The notes beneath the pieces are model-generated. The model was not told where the DNA came from and made no database searches. It saw only the letters and a program-made list of their open reading frames with translations. The translations under genes were made by a program, and so were the position numbers. Shown here in pieces: positions 8,607-17,650 of a DNA stretch of 64,000 bases (its first letter is position 1; the number at the start of each line of letters is the position of its first letter). The DNA is from Mucilaginibacter_A sp964244955 (GTDB lineage Bacteria; Bacteroidota; Bacteroidia; Sphingobacteriales; Sphingobacteriaceae). The stretch is taken from positions 1 to 64,000 of the forward strand of contig CAXTKQ010000005.1 of the NCBI GenBank assembly GCA_964244955.1, given 5' to 3'.

Positions 8607-9203
8607 ATGAAAACTGCTTTAAAAGGGTTGGTTTTGGCGGGAGGCAGAAGCAGCCGGATGGGCGAAAGCAAAGCCAAAATAAACTGGCACGGCAAAGAAC
8701 AGCAGTATCATTTAGCCGATTTATTGGGGTTTTTTTGCGAGGAAGTTTTTATTTCCTGCCGGGAAGAACAGATAAGTGAAATTGTTTTAGCTTACAAAGC
8801 GTTGCCCGACCAATATTTAAACGCCGGGCCTATTGAAGCAATTTTAACCGCTTTTGAACACGATCCAGATCGCGGTTGGCTGATCGTTGCTTGTGATATT
8901 CCACTGTTGGATGAGCAAGCGTTGCGTTATTTGCTGGAGCAAAGAGACGTTTCTAAAATTGCCACCGTTTTTGAAAGTCCGGTTGATGGTTTGCCAGAAC
9001 CTTTAGCTGCAATCTGGGAACCCGAAAGTTATGATCTGCTAAAATTATACCATCAAAAAGAGCATAAATCACTTCGGAAAATTTTGCTTACCCATCAGGC
9101 AAAAACAATTAAAGCACCGGATGCCGGTGCTTTAATCAATGCAAATACGCCTGAAGATGCAAAACGCGTACGGGAAATATTAGCTAAAAAAGGTTCAATT
9201 TGA
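8607..9203 (+). CDS. mobA: Molybdenum cofactor guanylyltransferase (MobA-like)
   Basis: The 198-residue protein has the nucleotidyltransferase signature LVLAGGRSSRMG at residues 7-18, followed by a conserved Lys (SKAKINW), and an ACDIPLL metal-binding block. MobA links GMP to molybdopterin to form the bis-MGD cofactor. The ATG at 8607 is chosen because it places the GG-RSSRMG loop at the normal N-terminal distance. No other molybdenum genes are visible nearby, so it is an orphan here. A distant nucleotidyltransferase with another substrate is less likely. Confidence 0.8.
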   Translation: MKTALKGLVLAGGRSSRMGESKAKINWHGKEQQYHLADLLGFFCEEVFISCREEQISEIVLAYKALPDQYLNAGPIEAILTAFEHDPDRGWLIVACDIPLLDEQALRYLLEQRDVSKIATVFESPVDGLPEPLAAIWEPESYDLLKLYHQKEHKSLRKILLTHQAKTIKAPDAGALINANTPEDAKRVREILAKKGSI

Positions 9204-9221
9204 GCACTAATTTTATGCCGA

Positions 9222-9233
9222 TAAAAGAAGCAT
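9222..9233 (+). repeat. Dispersed element between convergent genes
   Basis: TAAAAGAAGCAT preceded by CTAATTTTATGCCGA lies in the 41-base gap between mobA and fcl, which face each other. It could help end transcription from either side but has no inverted partner. Confidence 0.7.
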
Positions 9234-9244
9234 CGCCAATTTGA

Positions 9245-10189
9245 TTAACGCACGGCTACATTTTCAGCTTTTTCCAAAAAGTCTTCGTACGCTAATTTAA
9301 TACCGTCTTTTAATTCAATTTTGTGTTTCCAGCCCAAGTTGTGCAATTTGGTTACGTCCATCAATTTGCGCGGCGTACCGTCAGGCTTTGTGGTATCAAA
9401 AGTAATTTCGCCTTCAAAACCGGTTACGTCTTTGATTAAATAAGCCAGTTCTTTAATGGTGATATCTTCTCCAACGCCAACGTTGATTGGTGCTGGCTCA
9501 TTGTAGTTTTCCATCAGATAAAAACAAGCTTCGGCCAAATCATCAGCAAACAAAAACTCCCGTTTAGGAGAGCCGGTTCCCCAAATCATTACTTCATCTT
9601 TTCCATCAACTTTAGCTTCATGAAACCTGCGGATCAAAGCTGGCATTACATGTGAGTTTTGAGGATGGTAATTATCGTTGTAGCCGTACAAATTAGTTGG
9701 CATTACCGAAATATAATTGCAGCCATATTGTGCGCGGTAAGCATCGCACATTTTGATGCCTGCAATTTTTGCAATGGCATAAGGTTCGTTGGTTTCCTCT
9801 AAAAGGCCAGTCAGTAAGTATTCTTCCTTTAAAGGCTGTGGTGCCATTTTAGGATAAATGCAACTTGAACCTAAAAACATCAGCTTTTTTACACCATTTA
9901 AGTAGGAGTTGTGGATGATGTTGTTCTGGATGGCCAGGTTTTCGTAAATAAAGTCGGCACGGTAAGTATTGTTGGCTACAATGCCGCCAACTTTTGCTGC
10001 TGCCAAAAAAACGTAATCTGGTTTTTCTTTAACAAAAAAATCGGCAACTGCCTGCTGGTTGCGCAAATCCAATTCTTTAGAAGAACGGGTGATGATCTGG
10101 TTATAACCTTTGGCATTCAGGTTTCTCATAATAGCCGATCCTACCATTCCTTTGTGGCCGGCTATATATATTTTGGCAATTTTTTCCAA
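9245..10189 (-). CDS. fcl: GDP-L-fucose synthase
   Basis: The 314-residue SDR enzyme performs the epimerase/reductase step from GDP-4-keto-6-deoxymannose to GDP-L-fucose in the cytoplasm. The Rossmann motif GHKGMVG (11-17) binds NADPH. The catalytic YxxxK is Y137-K141, and the conserved Ser/Cys segment is GSSCIYP (107-113). It lies 33 bases downstream of gmd, the preceding pathway step, so the pair forms an operon supplying fucose to the glycosyltransferases of this locus. Length is normal for the family. Confidence 0.96.
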   Translation of the reverse strand: MEKIAKIYIAGHKGMVGSAIMRNLNAKGYNQIITRSSKELDLRNQQAVADFFVKEKPDYVFLAAAKVGGIVANNTYRADFIYENLAIQNNIIHNSYLNGVKKLMFLGSSCIYPKMAPQPLKEEYLLTGLLEETNEPYAIAKIAGIKMCDAYRAQYGCNYISVMPTNLYGYNDNYHPQNSHVMPALIRRFHEAKVDGKDEVMIWGTGSPKREFLFADDLAEACFYLMENYNEPAPINVGVGEDITIKELAYLIKDVTGFEGEITFDTTKPDGTPRKLMDVTKLHNLGWKHKIELKDGIKLAYEDFLEKAENVAVR

Positions 10190-10222
10190 TATGTTGTGTT
10201 TTATTTTAGCTGTTAACAGTTA

Positions 10223-11338
10223 TTACTCGTACTGGTTTTTGATGGCGTAGCCTAATTCTTTCAACGCTTTTTCTTTGGTGAAAAGTTTTAAGTCAGAACT
10301 CATCATATCCTGAACCAACATTGGGAGGTCGTATTTAATTTTCCAGCCTAATTGTGTGATTGCTTTGGTCGGGTCGCCAATCAGCAATTCTACTTCGGTA
10401 GGGCGGAAGTAAGCCGGATCTACTGCAACAACTTCTTTTCCGGTTTCAATTTGATATTCCGGGTTGCTGCATGATACTACATAACCTTTTTCGTCAACAC
10501 CTTCGCCTTTAAATTCAATTTCGATACCTGCTTCTTTAAAGGCCATTTTCACAAAATCGCGGACAGGGGTGGTAATACCGGTTGCGATAACATAATCTTC
10601 AGGTTTTTCCTGTTGCAAAATCCGCCACATTGCTTCAACGTAATCTTTTGCGTGGCCCCAATCGCGGCGTGCATCTAAGTTTCCCAAATAAAGCTTCTTT
10701 TGCAAACCTAAAGCAATTTTTGCCGCCCCACGTGTAATTTTGCGGGTTACAAAGGTTTCTCCTCGCAAAGGGCTTTCGTGGTTAAACAAAATACCGTTAC
10801 AAGCATACATGCCATACGCTTCGCGGTAATTTACGGTGATCCAATACGCATATAACTTGGCTACCGCATAAGGCGAACGCGGGTAAAAAGGCGTAGTTTC
10901 TGATTGCGGAACGGCCTGCACCAAACCATACAGTTCGGAAGTTGAAGCCTGGTAAACCTTGGTTTTTTTGGTTAAACCCAATAAACGTACGGCTTCCAAA
11001 ATCCTTAACGTACCAATACCATCAGCATTGGCTGTATATTCCGGTGTATCAAAACTCACCTTTACATGAGACATCGCACCTAAATTGTAAATTTCGTCTG
11101 GCTGGACCTGCTGGATGATACGGATCAAATTTGTTGAATCGTTCAAATCGCCATAGTGCATAAAAAAGCTGACGTTTGCTTCGTGTGGGTCTTGGTACAA
11201 ATGGTCAATACGGTCAGTATTAAACGAAGAACTTCTGCGTTTGATACCGTGCACTTCATAATCTTTAGACAATAATAATTCTGCTAAATAAGCACCGTCC
11301 TGACCAGTGATACCTGTAACCAAGGCTTTCTTTTTCAT
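10223..11338 (-). CDS. gmd: GDP-mannose 4,6-dehydratase
   Basis: The 371-residue SDR enzyme converts GDP-mannose to GDP-4-keto-6-deoxy-D-mannose, the first step to GDP-fucose. The nucleotide-binding motif GITGQDG is at 9-15. Catalytic T133 and E135 lie in ASTSELYG, and the active-site Y157-K161 pair in SPYAVAK. The RRDWGHAKDYVEAMW substrate loop is also present. It starts a two-gene unit with fcl. The 287-base gap upstream, containing two dispersed elements, suggests its own promoter, although no clear TAnnTTTG box was found. Confidence 0.97.
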   Translation of the reverse strand: MKKKALVTGITGQDGAYLAELLLSKDYEVHGIKRRSSSFNTDRIDHLYQDPHEANVSFFMHYGDLNDSTNLIRIIQQVQPDEIYNLGAMSHVKVSFDTPEYTANADGIGTLRILEAVRLLGLTKKTKVYQASTSELYGLVQAVPQSETTPFYPRSPYAVAKLYAYWITVNYREAYGMYACNGILFNHESPLRGETFVTRKITRGAAKIALGLQKKLYLGNLDARRDWGHAKDYVEAMWRILQQEKPEDYVIATGITTPVRDFVKMAFKEAGIEIEFKGEGVDEKGYVVSCSNPEYQIETGKEVVAVDPAYFRPTEVELLIGDPTKAITQLGWKIKYDLPMLVQDMMSSDLKLFTKEKALKELGYAIKNQYE

Positions 11339-11452
11339 ATGTTTTTTTGTTAAATTGTTGTTCTAATCTGTAATTATAAAATTAATTGTAATCTTAAACC
11401 TGCTGCTTTAAAACTGAAGTTGTTTAAATTTTTTTCTGTCTCTTTTGAATTG

Positions 11453-11543
11453 ATGCTTCTTTTATCGCCCAAAAATCTAAGTCATTTGTTTTTTTGATTT
11501 GTTCCATGCACCCACACCAATTTTTACCTGGTAAAAGAAGCAT
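11453..11543. repeat. Divergent inverted pair of the dispersed element
   Basis: ATGCTTCTTTTA (11453-11464) and TAAAAGAAGCAT (11532-11543) are exact inverted copies 67 bases apart, in the gap between the WcaJ-like gene and gmd. The inner flanks TCGCCCAAAAATCTAAG and CACCAATTTTTACCTGG both match the extended consensus, so the AT tracts point towards each other. Confidence 0.85.
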
Positions 11544-11625
11544 GCAATTTTCTATTTATGGTACAATTTTTAACAAATCTTCAAAAGTTTAACCAAATCA
11601 CTTTAAATTTTTAAAGCTAAAAAAA

Positions 11626-13023
11626 TTAATAAGCATTTTCTTCGCCCTTTAAAGTATTGATGATGGTTAAAAATATAATTTTAATATCCAACATCAACGA
11701 CCAGTGTTCGATGTACCAAATATCATGTTCCACACGCTTCACCATTTGTTTATGGTCTTTGGTTTCTCCGCGGTAGCCATTTACTTGTGCCCAGCCGGTT
11801 ATGCCTGGTTTTAACAATTGCCTTACCATGTATTGGTGTACAATGGCTTTGTACTGTTCGGTATGTTTAACCATATGCGGCCTTGGGCCAACCACGCTCA
11901 TATTTCCAATTAATACGTTAAAAAACTGTGGAAGTTCGTCAATACTTGTTTTTCGCATAAATGCGCCAATTTTAGTAACCCTCGAATCATTTTTGGTGGC
12001 TTGTATGTGTTCAACTTCATCGTTCATGGTCATGCTCCTAAACTTGTAGCACCAAAACGGTTTGTTGTCTTTGCCAGACCTTAACTGCATAAAAAATACC
12101 GGCCCTTTGGATTGCAGTTTGATAATGACCGTAAGGATTGGGATGAGCCAGGAAAGTATAAAAATAACCACACAAACACTGGTGAAAATATCAAACGACC
12201 GTTTAAAAATACGGTTAGTGATATGTTCCAAAGGTTCTGTGCGGGTGCTTAAAACCGGTATTTCATCAAAATAAGTATCAATGGCGTAATCCGAATTAAT
12301 GATTTTGGTAACATCAGGGATAAATTTAAAGCGGACACAGTTTTGCTCTGCCACGGCTACCAAATCGTTGATGTGGTGATGGTCTTCTGGAAACAAAGTG
12401 GAGTAAACTTCCGCCACTTCATTTTCTACCGCATAGTTCATCAGTTTATTGATCGGACGGATCACATCGTGGTTTGTTTTATCGGTATAACTTTCTGTGG
12501 TGTGGTCAAAAAAACCGGTAAAGTTATACGACATTTGGTTTTTCAGGAAATAGTCGGCCAGCCTTTTTGCAGTTTCGTTATAACCGATAATCGCAATTTT
12601 CTTTTTGTACCTAACCCGTTTGATATGGTATTGTTCAAAAGCGGTAATAACAAACCTGCTGATGACAAAGGCACAAACCTCAAGCACAAAAATATAAACC
12701 AAAAAGTTTTTTGAGTACGAAGCATAATTGGTCAGCAAAATAACCACGTTAAAAGTCAGCGCGTGCAATACAACCGCCCGCCAGCTTTTTTGAAAAATAA
12801 ACTCGGTTCGTTGGGCAGTTTCACGATGGTACAACTGCATAAAAAAGGCAGAGGCAATCCAGGTAGCGTTAAATATTAACAGATCAAGGTTGTAATGTGA
12901 GGATTGTATGATCGAATTATTCTGGCTGTCCAAAAAATAAGCAATCATAAAAGAACAATTGATTGCTATAATATCGCCCAGAAAAAGTAAAACAATTAAA
13001 AAAAATATATAACGGTTTTCCAT
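11626..13023 (-). CDS. wcaJ: Undecaprenyl-phosphate sugar phosphotransferase (WcaJ-like)
   Basis: The 465-residue polytopic membrane enzyme should transfer a hexose-1-phosphate onto undecaprenyl phosphate, starting repeat-unit synthesis. Four N-terminal membrane helices (~residues 8-125) and a central CoA-binding-like domain lead to a fifth helix near residue 280. The catalytic bacterial sugar transferase domain follows, with KFRSM, DELPQFFNVLIGNMSVVGPRP and KPGITGWAQVNGYRGET. It is a normal-length polyprenyl glycosylphosphotransferase. It sits between gmd/fcl and the wcaI/wcaF-like genes, a colanic-acid-like grouping. Glucose as the donated sugar is inferred from the family. Confidence 0.9.
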   Translation of the reverse strand: MENRYIFFLIVLLFLGDIIAINCSFMIAYFLDSQNNSIIQSSHYNLDLLIFNATWIASAFFMQLYHRETAQRTEFIFQKSWRAVVLHALTFNVVILLTNYASYSKNFLVYIFVLEVCAFVISRFVITAFEQYHIKRVRYKKKIAIIGYNETAKRLADYFLKNQMSYNFTGFFDHTTESYTDKTNHDVIRPINKLMNYAVENEVAEVYSTLFPEDHHHINDLVAVAEQNCVRFKFIPDVTKIINSDYAIDTYFDEIPVLSTRTEPLEHITNRIFKRSFDIFTSVCVVIFILSWLIPILTVIIKLQSKGPVFFMQLRSGKDNKPFWCYKFRSMTMNDEVEHIQATKNDSRVTKIGAFMRKTSIDELPQFFNVLIGNMSVVGPRPHMVKHTEQYKAIVHQYMVRQLLKPGITGWAQVNGYRGETKDHKQMVKRVEHDIWYIEHWSLMLDIKIIFLTIINTLKGEENAY

Positions 13024-13147
13024 ATTTGGGTAATCACCTTATTCCAAGGTTTTTGTATGATGATAAATATATAACAAAATTTTAACTCCCGGTAAAATTT
13101 AAAACGCTGTTTTTGTTGCTTTACCGGTTAAACTTTTTTTTATACGG

Positions 13148-13159
13148 TAAAAGAAGTAT
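13148..13159 (+). repeat. Dispersed element, GTAT variant
   Basis: TAAAAGAAGTAT preceded by TTTATACGG lies in the 165-base gap between the WcaI-like gene and the WcaJ-like gene. Nothing else is recognisable in this gap. Confidence 0.65.
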
Positions 13160-13188
13160 CAAAGTCAACAAATTATTAAATAAAATTT

Positions 13189-14448
13189 CTACTTAATTGA
13201 CGCCATGTCTTGGGCATACTTTTTTAGTATTTCGTTAATGGATAAATATTGCTTGGCATAATTACGTGCATTTTCGTTGATGTGGCCCATTTCCGGGTTT
13301 AGCGCTTTTTGGATGGCTTCTGTTAATGCCACCTGGTTTTCCGGTTCTGCCAGTAAGCCGATCTGGTTGTTGTTGACCACTTTAAACAAACTTGACTGGA
13401 CTGGCGCCGTAATAACCGCTAACCCTCCAACTGCAAGAATGGCCGTAAGTTTAGATGGCATCACCAAATCGCTGGCATTTGTTTTTTGGATCACCAAATG
13501 TACATCTGCCATGTTTAAAAACCCGTTCAATTTTTCCGCTGGCTGCAATGGCAAAAAAACGACGTTTTGTGTTTGCAAATTTGTTTTTAAATCTTCCAGT
13601 TTCTTTTTGTAAGGACCTGAACCGCAAATAACGAATTTTAGGCCCGAACGGTTTTTTAATGAATCTGCAGTATATAAAATCGCTTCCAGCCCTTGTTTTT
13701 CGCCGATGGCACCTGAATATAGGATAACCTTGTCTGTAGCTTGAAACCCAAATGCTTCTTTTAGCCTGTCTTTTTCGGCAATAGGGAAAAACAAGGTTGT
13801 ATCAACCCAATTGGGGAAAAAACTAACCCTTTCCCTGCCGGCTTTTTGTTTGATCCGGTCAATCATTCCTTCCGAAATACTGCTGAGCAAATCTGCCTGT
13901 TTCATGATAAACCTTTCTATCTTAAAAAGCAGCCTGATCAACAACCGGGATTTTATCATTTGCAAATCTGCGGCCGCATCAATTTGCAAATCCTGCACAT
14001 GGTAAAAAAACTTCGCGCCTTTGATTTTTTTATAAACAATAGCTAAAATGCCGGTCAAAAAAGGCGGCGAAACGGTAATTACATAATCGTGTTTCTTTTT
14101 AAACAATAAAAAAAACACCATTACGGTTGCAGAAAGGCAGAACGAAATATCAGACAAAATACGCGTTAAACCGGATGGGTTTGCCGGGATAAAATGCGGG
14201 CAACGGTAAATTTTTATTGGGTTAGAAGGATTTGCATTAATTTGTTTGAAATCTTTGCTGAACCAGTAGGCTTTTTTGTTGTAAGGCGTTTTTACTTTCC
14301 AATCCGGATAATACGGATAGGTGGTAATTACCGTGCAAATATTTCCCTGCGCTGCCAGCCAATCCATCATTTCGCCGTTGTACTTTCCTATTCCGGTCAG
14401 TTCGGGATAAAAATTTCCACCGATCAATAAAATTCTTTTTTGTGCCAT
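13189..14448 (-). CDS. wcaI: GT4 glycosyltransferase, WcaI-like
   Basis: The 419-residue protein has a GT-B fold. The N-terminal block LIGGNFYPELTGIGKYNGEM and the TTYPYYPDWKV segment are typical of colanic-acid WcaI proteins. The C-terminal donor-binding half contains YSGAIGEKQGLEAI and a PSKLTAILAVGG block in place of the usual E-x7-E region. A hydrophobic stretch at ~105-125 suggests membrane association. It is followed after 10 bases by a WcaF-type acetyltransferase, itself starting 10 bases downstream, so the two are probably co-transcribed. The exact sugar is unknown. Confidence 0.85.
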   Translation of the reverse strand: MAQKRILLIGGNFYPELTGIGKYNGEMMDWLAAQGNICTVITTYPYYPDWKVKTPYNKKAYWFSKDFKQINANPSNPIKIYRCPHFIPANPSGLTRILSDISFCLSATVMVFFLLFKKKHDYVITVSPPFLTGILAIVYKKIKGAKFFYHVQDLQIDAAADLQMIKSRLLIRLLFKIERFIMKQADLLSSISEGMIDRIKQKAGRERVSFFPNWVDTTLFFPIAEKDRLKEAFGFQATDKVILYSGAIGEKQGLEAILYTADSLKNRSGLKFVICGSGPYKKKLEDLKTNLQTQNVVFLPLQPAEKLNGFLNMADVHLVIQKTNASDLVMPSKLTAILAVGGLAVITAPVQSSLFKVVNNNQIGLLAEPENQVALTEAIQKALNPEMGHINENARNYAKQYLSINEILKKYAQDMASIK

Positions 14449-14458
14449 TAAAACTTAT

Positions 14459-15007
14459 TTAACCAACAAATTTACGTTCGCGAACGCGTACTGCCGGGTT
14501 GCCTGCATAAATAGTCCAGGCACTTAATTCTTTGGTTGCCACAGAATTAACTGTTAATATAGCGTGGGACCTGCAAACAATGCCAGGGCAAACAACAGAT
14601 TTTGCCCCAATCCAAACGCCGTCTTCCAAAACAATCTTTCCTAATTTATATGGAAAATCGCTCATCGTATAATCATGGTTTCCAGTCAGCAACATGGCGC
14701 CTTGCGATAAACAAACATTGCTTCCGATAAAAACATCTTCTAAATTATCAATCCAAACCGATTCGCCAATCCAACAATTTTCGCCAATTTCCAAGCGCCA
14801 CGGGTTTTTGATCCTCACTTTTGTTTTGATTACCAAGCCTTTACCAATCTTCGCTCCAAAAAAACGCAACAAGGCACTTTTTGCACGATAAGGCCACGGG
14901 AAAGCACTGTTGAAAATGAAATAATTGACAAAGTGCCAAACCAATACTTTCCATTTTGGGCCTGCTACATACTGGCCAACGGTAAATTTTGAAAGGTCTG
15001 TTCGCAT
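14459..15007 (-). CDS. wcaF: Colanic-acid-type O-acetyltransferase, WcaF-like
   Basis: The ATG at 15007 (rather than the TTG one codon upstream) gives 182 residues. The left-handed beta-helix hexapeptide repeats (IGKGLVIKTKV... IGENCWIGESVWIDN... IGSNVCLSQGAMLLTGNHDY) include the catalytic His of the NHDY motif. The N-terminal WHFVNYFIFNSAFPWPY block is characteristic of WcaF. It acetylates a sugar of the repeat unit using acetyl-CoA. It lies upstream of the WcaI-like gene in the same direction. Confidence 0.88.
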   Translation of the reverse strand: MRTDLSKFTVGQYVAGPKWKVLVWHFVNYFIFNSAFPWPYRAKSALLRFFGAKIGKGLVIKTKVRIKNPWRLEIGENCWIGESVWIDNLEDVFIGSNVCLSQGAMLLTGNHDYTMSDFPYKLGKIVLEDGVWIGAKSVVCPGIVCRSHAILTVNSVATKELSAWTIYAGNPAVRVRERKFVG

Positions 15008-15019
15008 CAATTCTGTTTA

Positions 15020-15031
15020 ATACTTCTTTTA
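15020..15031 (-). repeat. Dispersed element, ATAC variant
   Basis: ATACTTCTTTTA lies 13 bases upstream of the wcaF start, so it would be in the leader or promoter region of that gene. It is followed by GCCCTGTGTTTTTAGG, a weak match to the extended flank. Confidence 0.6.
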
Positions 15032-15110
15032 GCCCTGTGTTTTTAGGTAACAAAACGCTAAATTATATAAATTTTGCTTGGAATGGTTCTAATTAACAAT
15101 ACAGTGCCGA

Positions 15111-15155
15111 TAATAAAAAAGCTTATAGCTGCCCAAAACGGCAATTATAAGCTTT
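15111..15155 (-). terminator. Intrinsic terminator after the 15205-16446 gene
   Basis: On the minus strand, AAAGCTTATA-type arms (15146-15155 with 15118-15127, 10 of 10 paired) continue with a GCC/GGC inner stem and a 6-base loop. A T-rich tail follows (TTTTTTATTA, complement of 15111-15120). Stem plus U-tract makes this the clearest Rho-independent terminator in the window. It should separate the upstream glycosyltransferase run from wcaF-wcaI. Confidence 0.8.
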
Positions 15156-15204
15156 AAAAATCAAGTGTTTGATATGCTAAAAAATTCTGTTTATAGCTTT
15201 AAAA

Positions 15205-16446
15205 TCAGTTTTTTACGGCTTCTAAAAAACGTTGTGCTGCCGGGGCAACGGCAAAATGCTTCTCGTAACATTGCCTTGCGTTTTTTCCCATTTGAAATTT
15301 TTCTTCGGATGATAATTTAAACCAGTTTTCCAGTAATTGTTCCGTTCCGGCGATGGTATCATCAGCAATAATGCCGGCTTGGGCGGTGGCAATTTCAGTC
15401 CAAATGTTTACCTGGTTTGAAATTAAAACCGATTTGCCGCAAGCCAAAGCTTCTACCACGGCAATGCCAAAATTTTCCTGATGGCTGGGCAATACAAAAG
15501 CTTCGCAACCATAAAATGCGCCCCATTTTGCATCTCCGGTCAGCATCTCCGGAAAATAAATGTCTGTTTTTGCCTGTCCAAAATTTGCTGCCGCAGCTTT
15601 AATTTTTTGTCCGTATGGCGTTTCTAACCCCGGCCCGGCAACCACCAATTTTGTTGACACCAATTTTTTACCGGTAAAAACAGTATCAGCATTAAGCTTA
15701 TCGGTTTCTTGGGCAGAATTATCAAATTGATTATTTTTGAGATAAGCATCCACCAATAAATCAGCCCCTTTTTTAGGATGGATACGGCTGATAAACAGAA
15801 GGTAAGGCGCGGTTGAACCAGGGCATTTTTTCAAAAAAGCACCACGCATAGCTGGCGTAAAAGCAGGAGGTTCATCCACACCTAAACCAACCACCAGTTC
15901 TTTTTTAGGAAAATAAGGTTTGAAAGTTGTACGTGCCAACTGAAGTTCGGCTTCGCATGTAAACAGCAGCCCGTCGGCCTGGTTAACCACTTTTCGTTCG
16001 ATAAACTTCCAATAAAACCAGTTGCGCACCGCTTTCAGTTTTCTGCCCGAAGCCTTTTGAAAGTAAGGGTCTAACATCCCGTGCGGCATCACATAAAATT
16101 TAGGGGTAAAAGAAGCATTCCGCTTTTTCAACTGGTTCAAAGCCTTGATCAAACCATATCCCTGATAATTCCACAACCCGTGTAGAATTACCGCATCAAA
16201 CTGTGGCAGGTTTTGCAATAGCCAGGGCAAGTAACTGGGGTTGTAAAACCATGGCCCTTTTCCGGCACCCAAAGCCTTAACAAAATCAGAATTTTGCCCG
16301 ATAAAAGAAGCATCCGCAGCATCAAAACTAATGACTGTATTTTGAACATCCGGATAAACACCAAGGCCTTTAACTATTGTTCTGACTGCCTGACAAACGC
16401 CGCCCACTTTTGGGTCCATGCTGGCAGTAATATGCAATAGTTTCAT
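15205..16446 (-). CDS. GT4-family glycosyltransferase
   Basis: The 413-residue GT-B enzyme starts with a MKLLHITASMDPKVGG motif (glycine-rich acceptor loop). In the middle it has VMPHGMLDP, common in polysaccharide GT4 proteins. The C-terminal half has the E-x7-E donor motif in SHQENFGIAVVEALACGK. Its ATG overlaps the stop of the upstream GT gene by 4 bases (translational coupling). Two exact copies of the dispersed 12-mer (16107-16118 and 16302-16313) and a TAAAAACAGTAT variant (15675-15686) lie inside it, the highest density in any gene of the window. Donor and acceptor are unknown. Confidence 0.88.
   Translation of the reverse strand: MKLLHITASMDPKVGGVCQAVRTIVKGLGVYPDVQNTVISFDAADASFIGQNSDFVKALGAGKGPWFYNPSYLPWLLQNLPQFDAVILHGLWNYQGYGLIKALNQLKKRNASFTPKFYVMPHGMLDPYFQKASGRKLKAVRNWFYWKFIERKVVNQADGLLFTCEAELQLARTTFKPYFPKKELVVGLGVDEPPAFTPAMRGAFLKKCPGSTAPYLLFISRIHPKKGADLLVDAYLKNNQFDNSAQETDKLNADTVFTGKKLVSTKLVVAGPGLETPYGQKIKAAAANFGQAKTDIYFPEMLTGDAKWGAFYGCEAFVLPSHQENFGIAVVEALACGKSVLISNQVNIWTEIATAQAGIIADDTIAGTEQLLENWFKLSSEEKFQMGKNARQCYEKHFAVAPAAQRFLEAVKN
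16107..16313 (+). repeat. Two exact dispersed elements inside a GT4 gene
   Basis: TAAAAGAAGCAT occurs at 16107-16118 (flank CATAAAATTTAGGGG) and 16302-16313 (flank TCAGAATTTTGCCCGA). Both match the extended element and both are antisense to the gene, encoding A-S-F in two different protein contexts. Confidence 0.6.
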
Positions 16447-17618
16447 TTAGCAGCAGGTTTTTGAAGGATATTTTGATAGATTTCTTCGATCTGGTTTAAA
16501 GCAAGATCGGTATTAAAACGCCTGGCATTTTCAATTCCTGCCGCAACCACTTTTGCCCTTTCAATAGGGGAAAGGTTGACGGTTTTTTCAACAGTTTTTG
16601 CCGCTTCCTGCGCCCAAACTTTTACGTTTGAAGATGCTTGCGGCTGTTTCGGAATGAGAAAACCCGCATCTCCGGCAACTTCTGTCATCGGTGCTTCGTT
16701 GGTCGTAATCACCGGGCAGCCACAAGCCATCGCTTCGGCAATCGGCCATCCAAAACCTTCTGCCAAAGAAGGGAACAAAAATATGGAAGCACCGGAGTAA
16801 GCCGCACTGATTAACTGGTCTTCAATATTGTTAAAGCAATGAATAGATGATTTATAAGCTGATTGTTCAATTCGTTCCAACAATTTTTCATCCGGTAATT
16901 CACCAATTAATAACAATGGCAAAGTCAGATTGCTGATGCTGCGCCATTCATCATAAATCTCGATTACGCCGGTGCGGTTTTTATACCACTGGTTCCCGCC
17001 AATGTGCAACAAATAGCCATTGCTTAAATCCAATCCTGTTTTAGCACTTAATTCTTTTCTTGCAATTACAGGTTCTTTTGCCTCAAAACTTTGGTTCAGC
17101 CCATTATAAACTACTGTAGAATTTATGTTAGAAGGATTAACAAATTGATGAAGGTCTGCCTGCGTTTTTTTAGAAACAGAAATAAAATTTTTTGCTTGCG
17201 AATAGCCGTGCCGGATATAAGCCTGGTATTTTTTGCCGGTAAAAGAAGTAAGGTTTTGCGGGATTAAACCCAATGCGGATTGTTGCGCCAAAAAATCATG
17301 ACAGTGTACCACGTGCGGCCGATTTGCAACCAGCGGCAGCCAAGGCCCAAGCGCATGATCTGTCAATACAAACAAAGTATTTGAGTTCGAAGCTTTTAAC
17401 TTAGTCCGGGTTTTTACCGGAAACAATAAATACTGATCCAGGTAACCTAACCATTTTTTAAAAGCTTTCGGAAAAGGTAAATTGAAAAAGGCCGGTTTTG
17501 GCGACCATATTTCTACTTGATGGCCACGTTTTGCCATGCCTTCGGCCAGCATTTTGGCGAAGCGCGGCATACTTTGGTGTCCTAAAAAATTGGGGTGAGT
17601 GAAGAAGACGAGGTTCAA
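16443..17618 (-). CDS. GT4-family glycosyltransferase
   Basis: The 391-residue GT-B protein has an HPNFLGHQSMPRFAKMLAEG N-terminal acceptor loop, a central VVYNGLNQSF segment and a C-terminal FPSLAEGFGWPIAEAMACGCPVITT donor motif with the E-x7-E pair. It resembles mannosyl/rhamnosyl GT4 enzymes of O-antigen loci, but the sugar cannot be deduced. Its stop overlaps the next gene's start by 4 bases. A partial dispersed element lies at 17240-17251. Confidence 0.88.
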   Translation of the reverse strand: MNLVFFTHPNFLGHQSMPRFAKMLAEGMAKRGHQVEIWSPKPAFFNLPFPKAFKKWLGYLDQYLLFPVKTRTKLKASNSNTLFVLTDHALGPWLPLVANRPHVVHCHDFLAQQSALGLIPQNLTSFTGKKYQAYIRHGYSQAKNFISVSKKTQADLHQFVNPSNINSTVVYNGLNQSFEAKEPVIARKELSAKTGLDLSNGYLLHIGGNQWYKNRTGVIEIYDEWRSISNLTLPLLLIGELPDEKLLERIEQSAYKSSIHCFNNIEDQLISAAYSGASIFLFPSLAEGFGWPIAEAMACGCPVITTNEAPMTEVAGDAGFLIPKQPQASSNVKVWAQEAAKTVEKTVNLSPIERAKVVAAGIENARRFNTDLALNQIEEIYQNILQKPAAK

Positions 17619-17650
17619 AAAAAGATTAATGAAAGGAGTTATGATTAGGT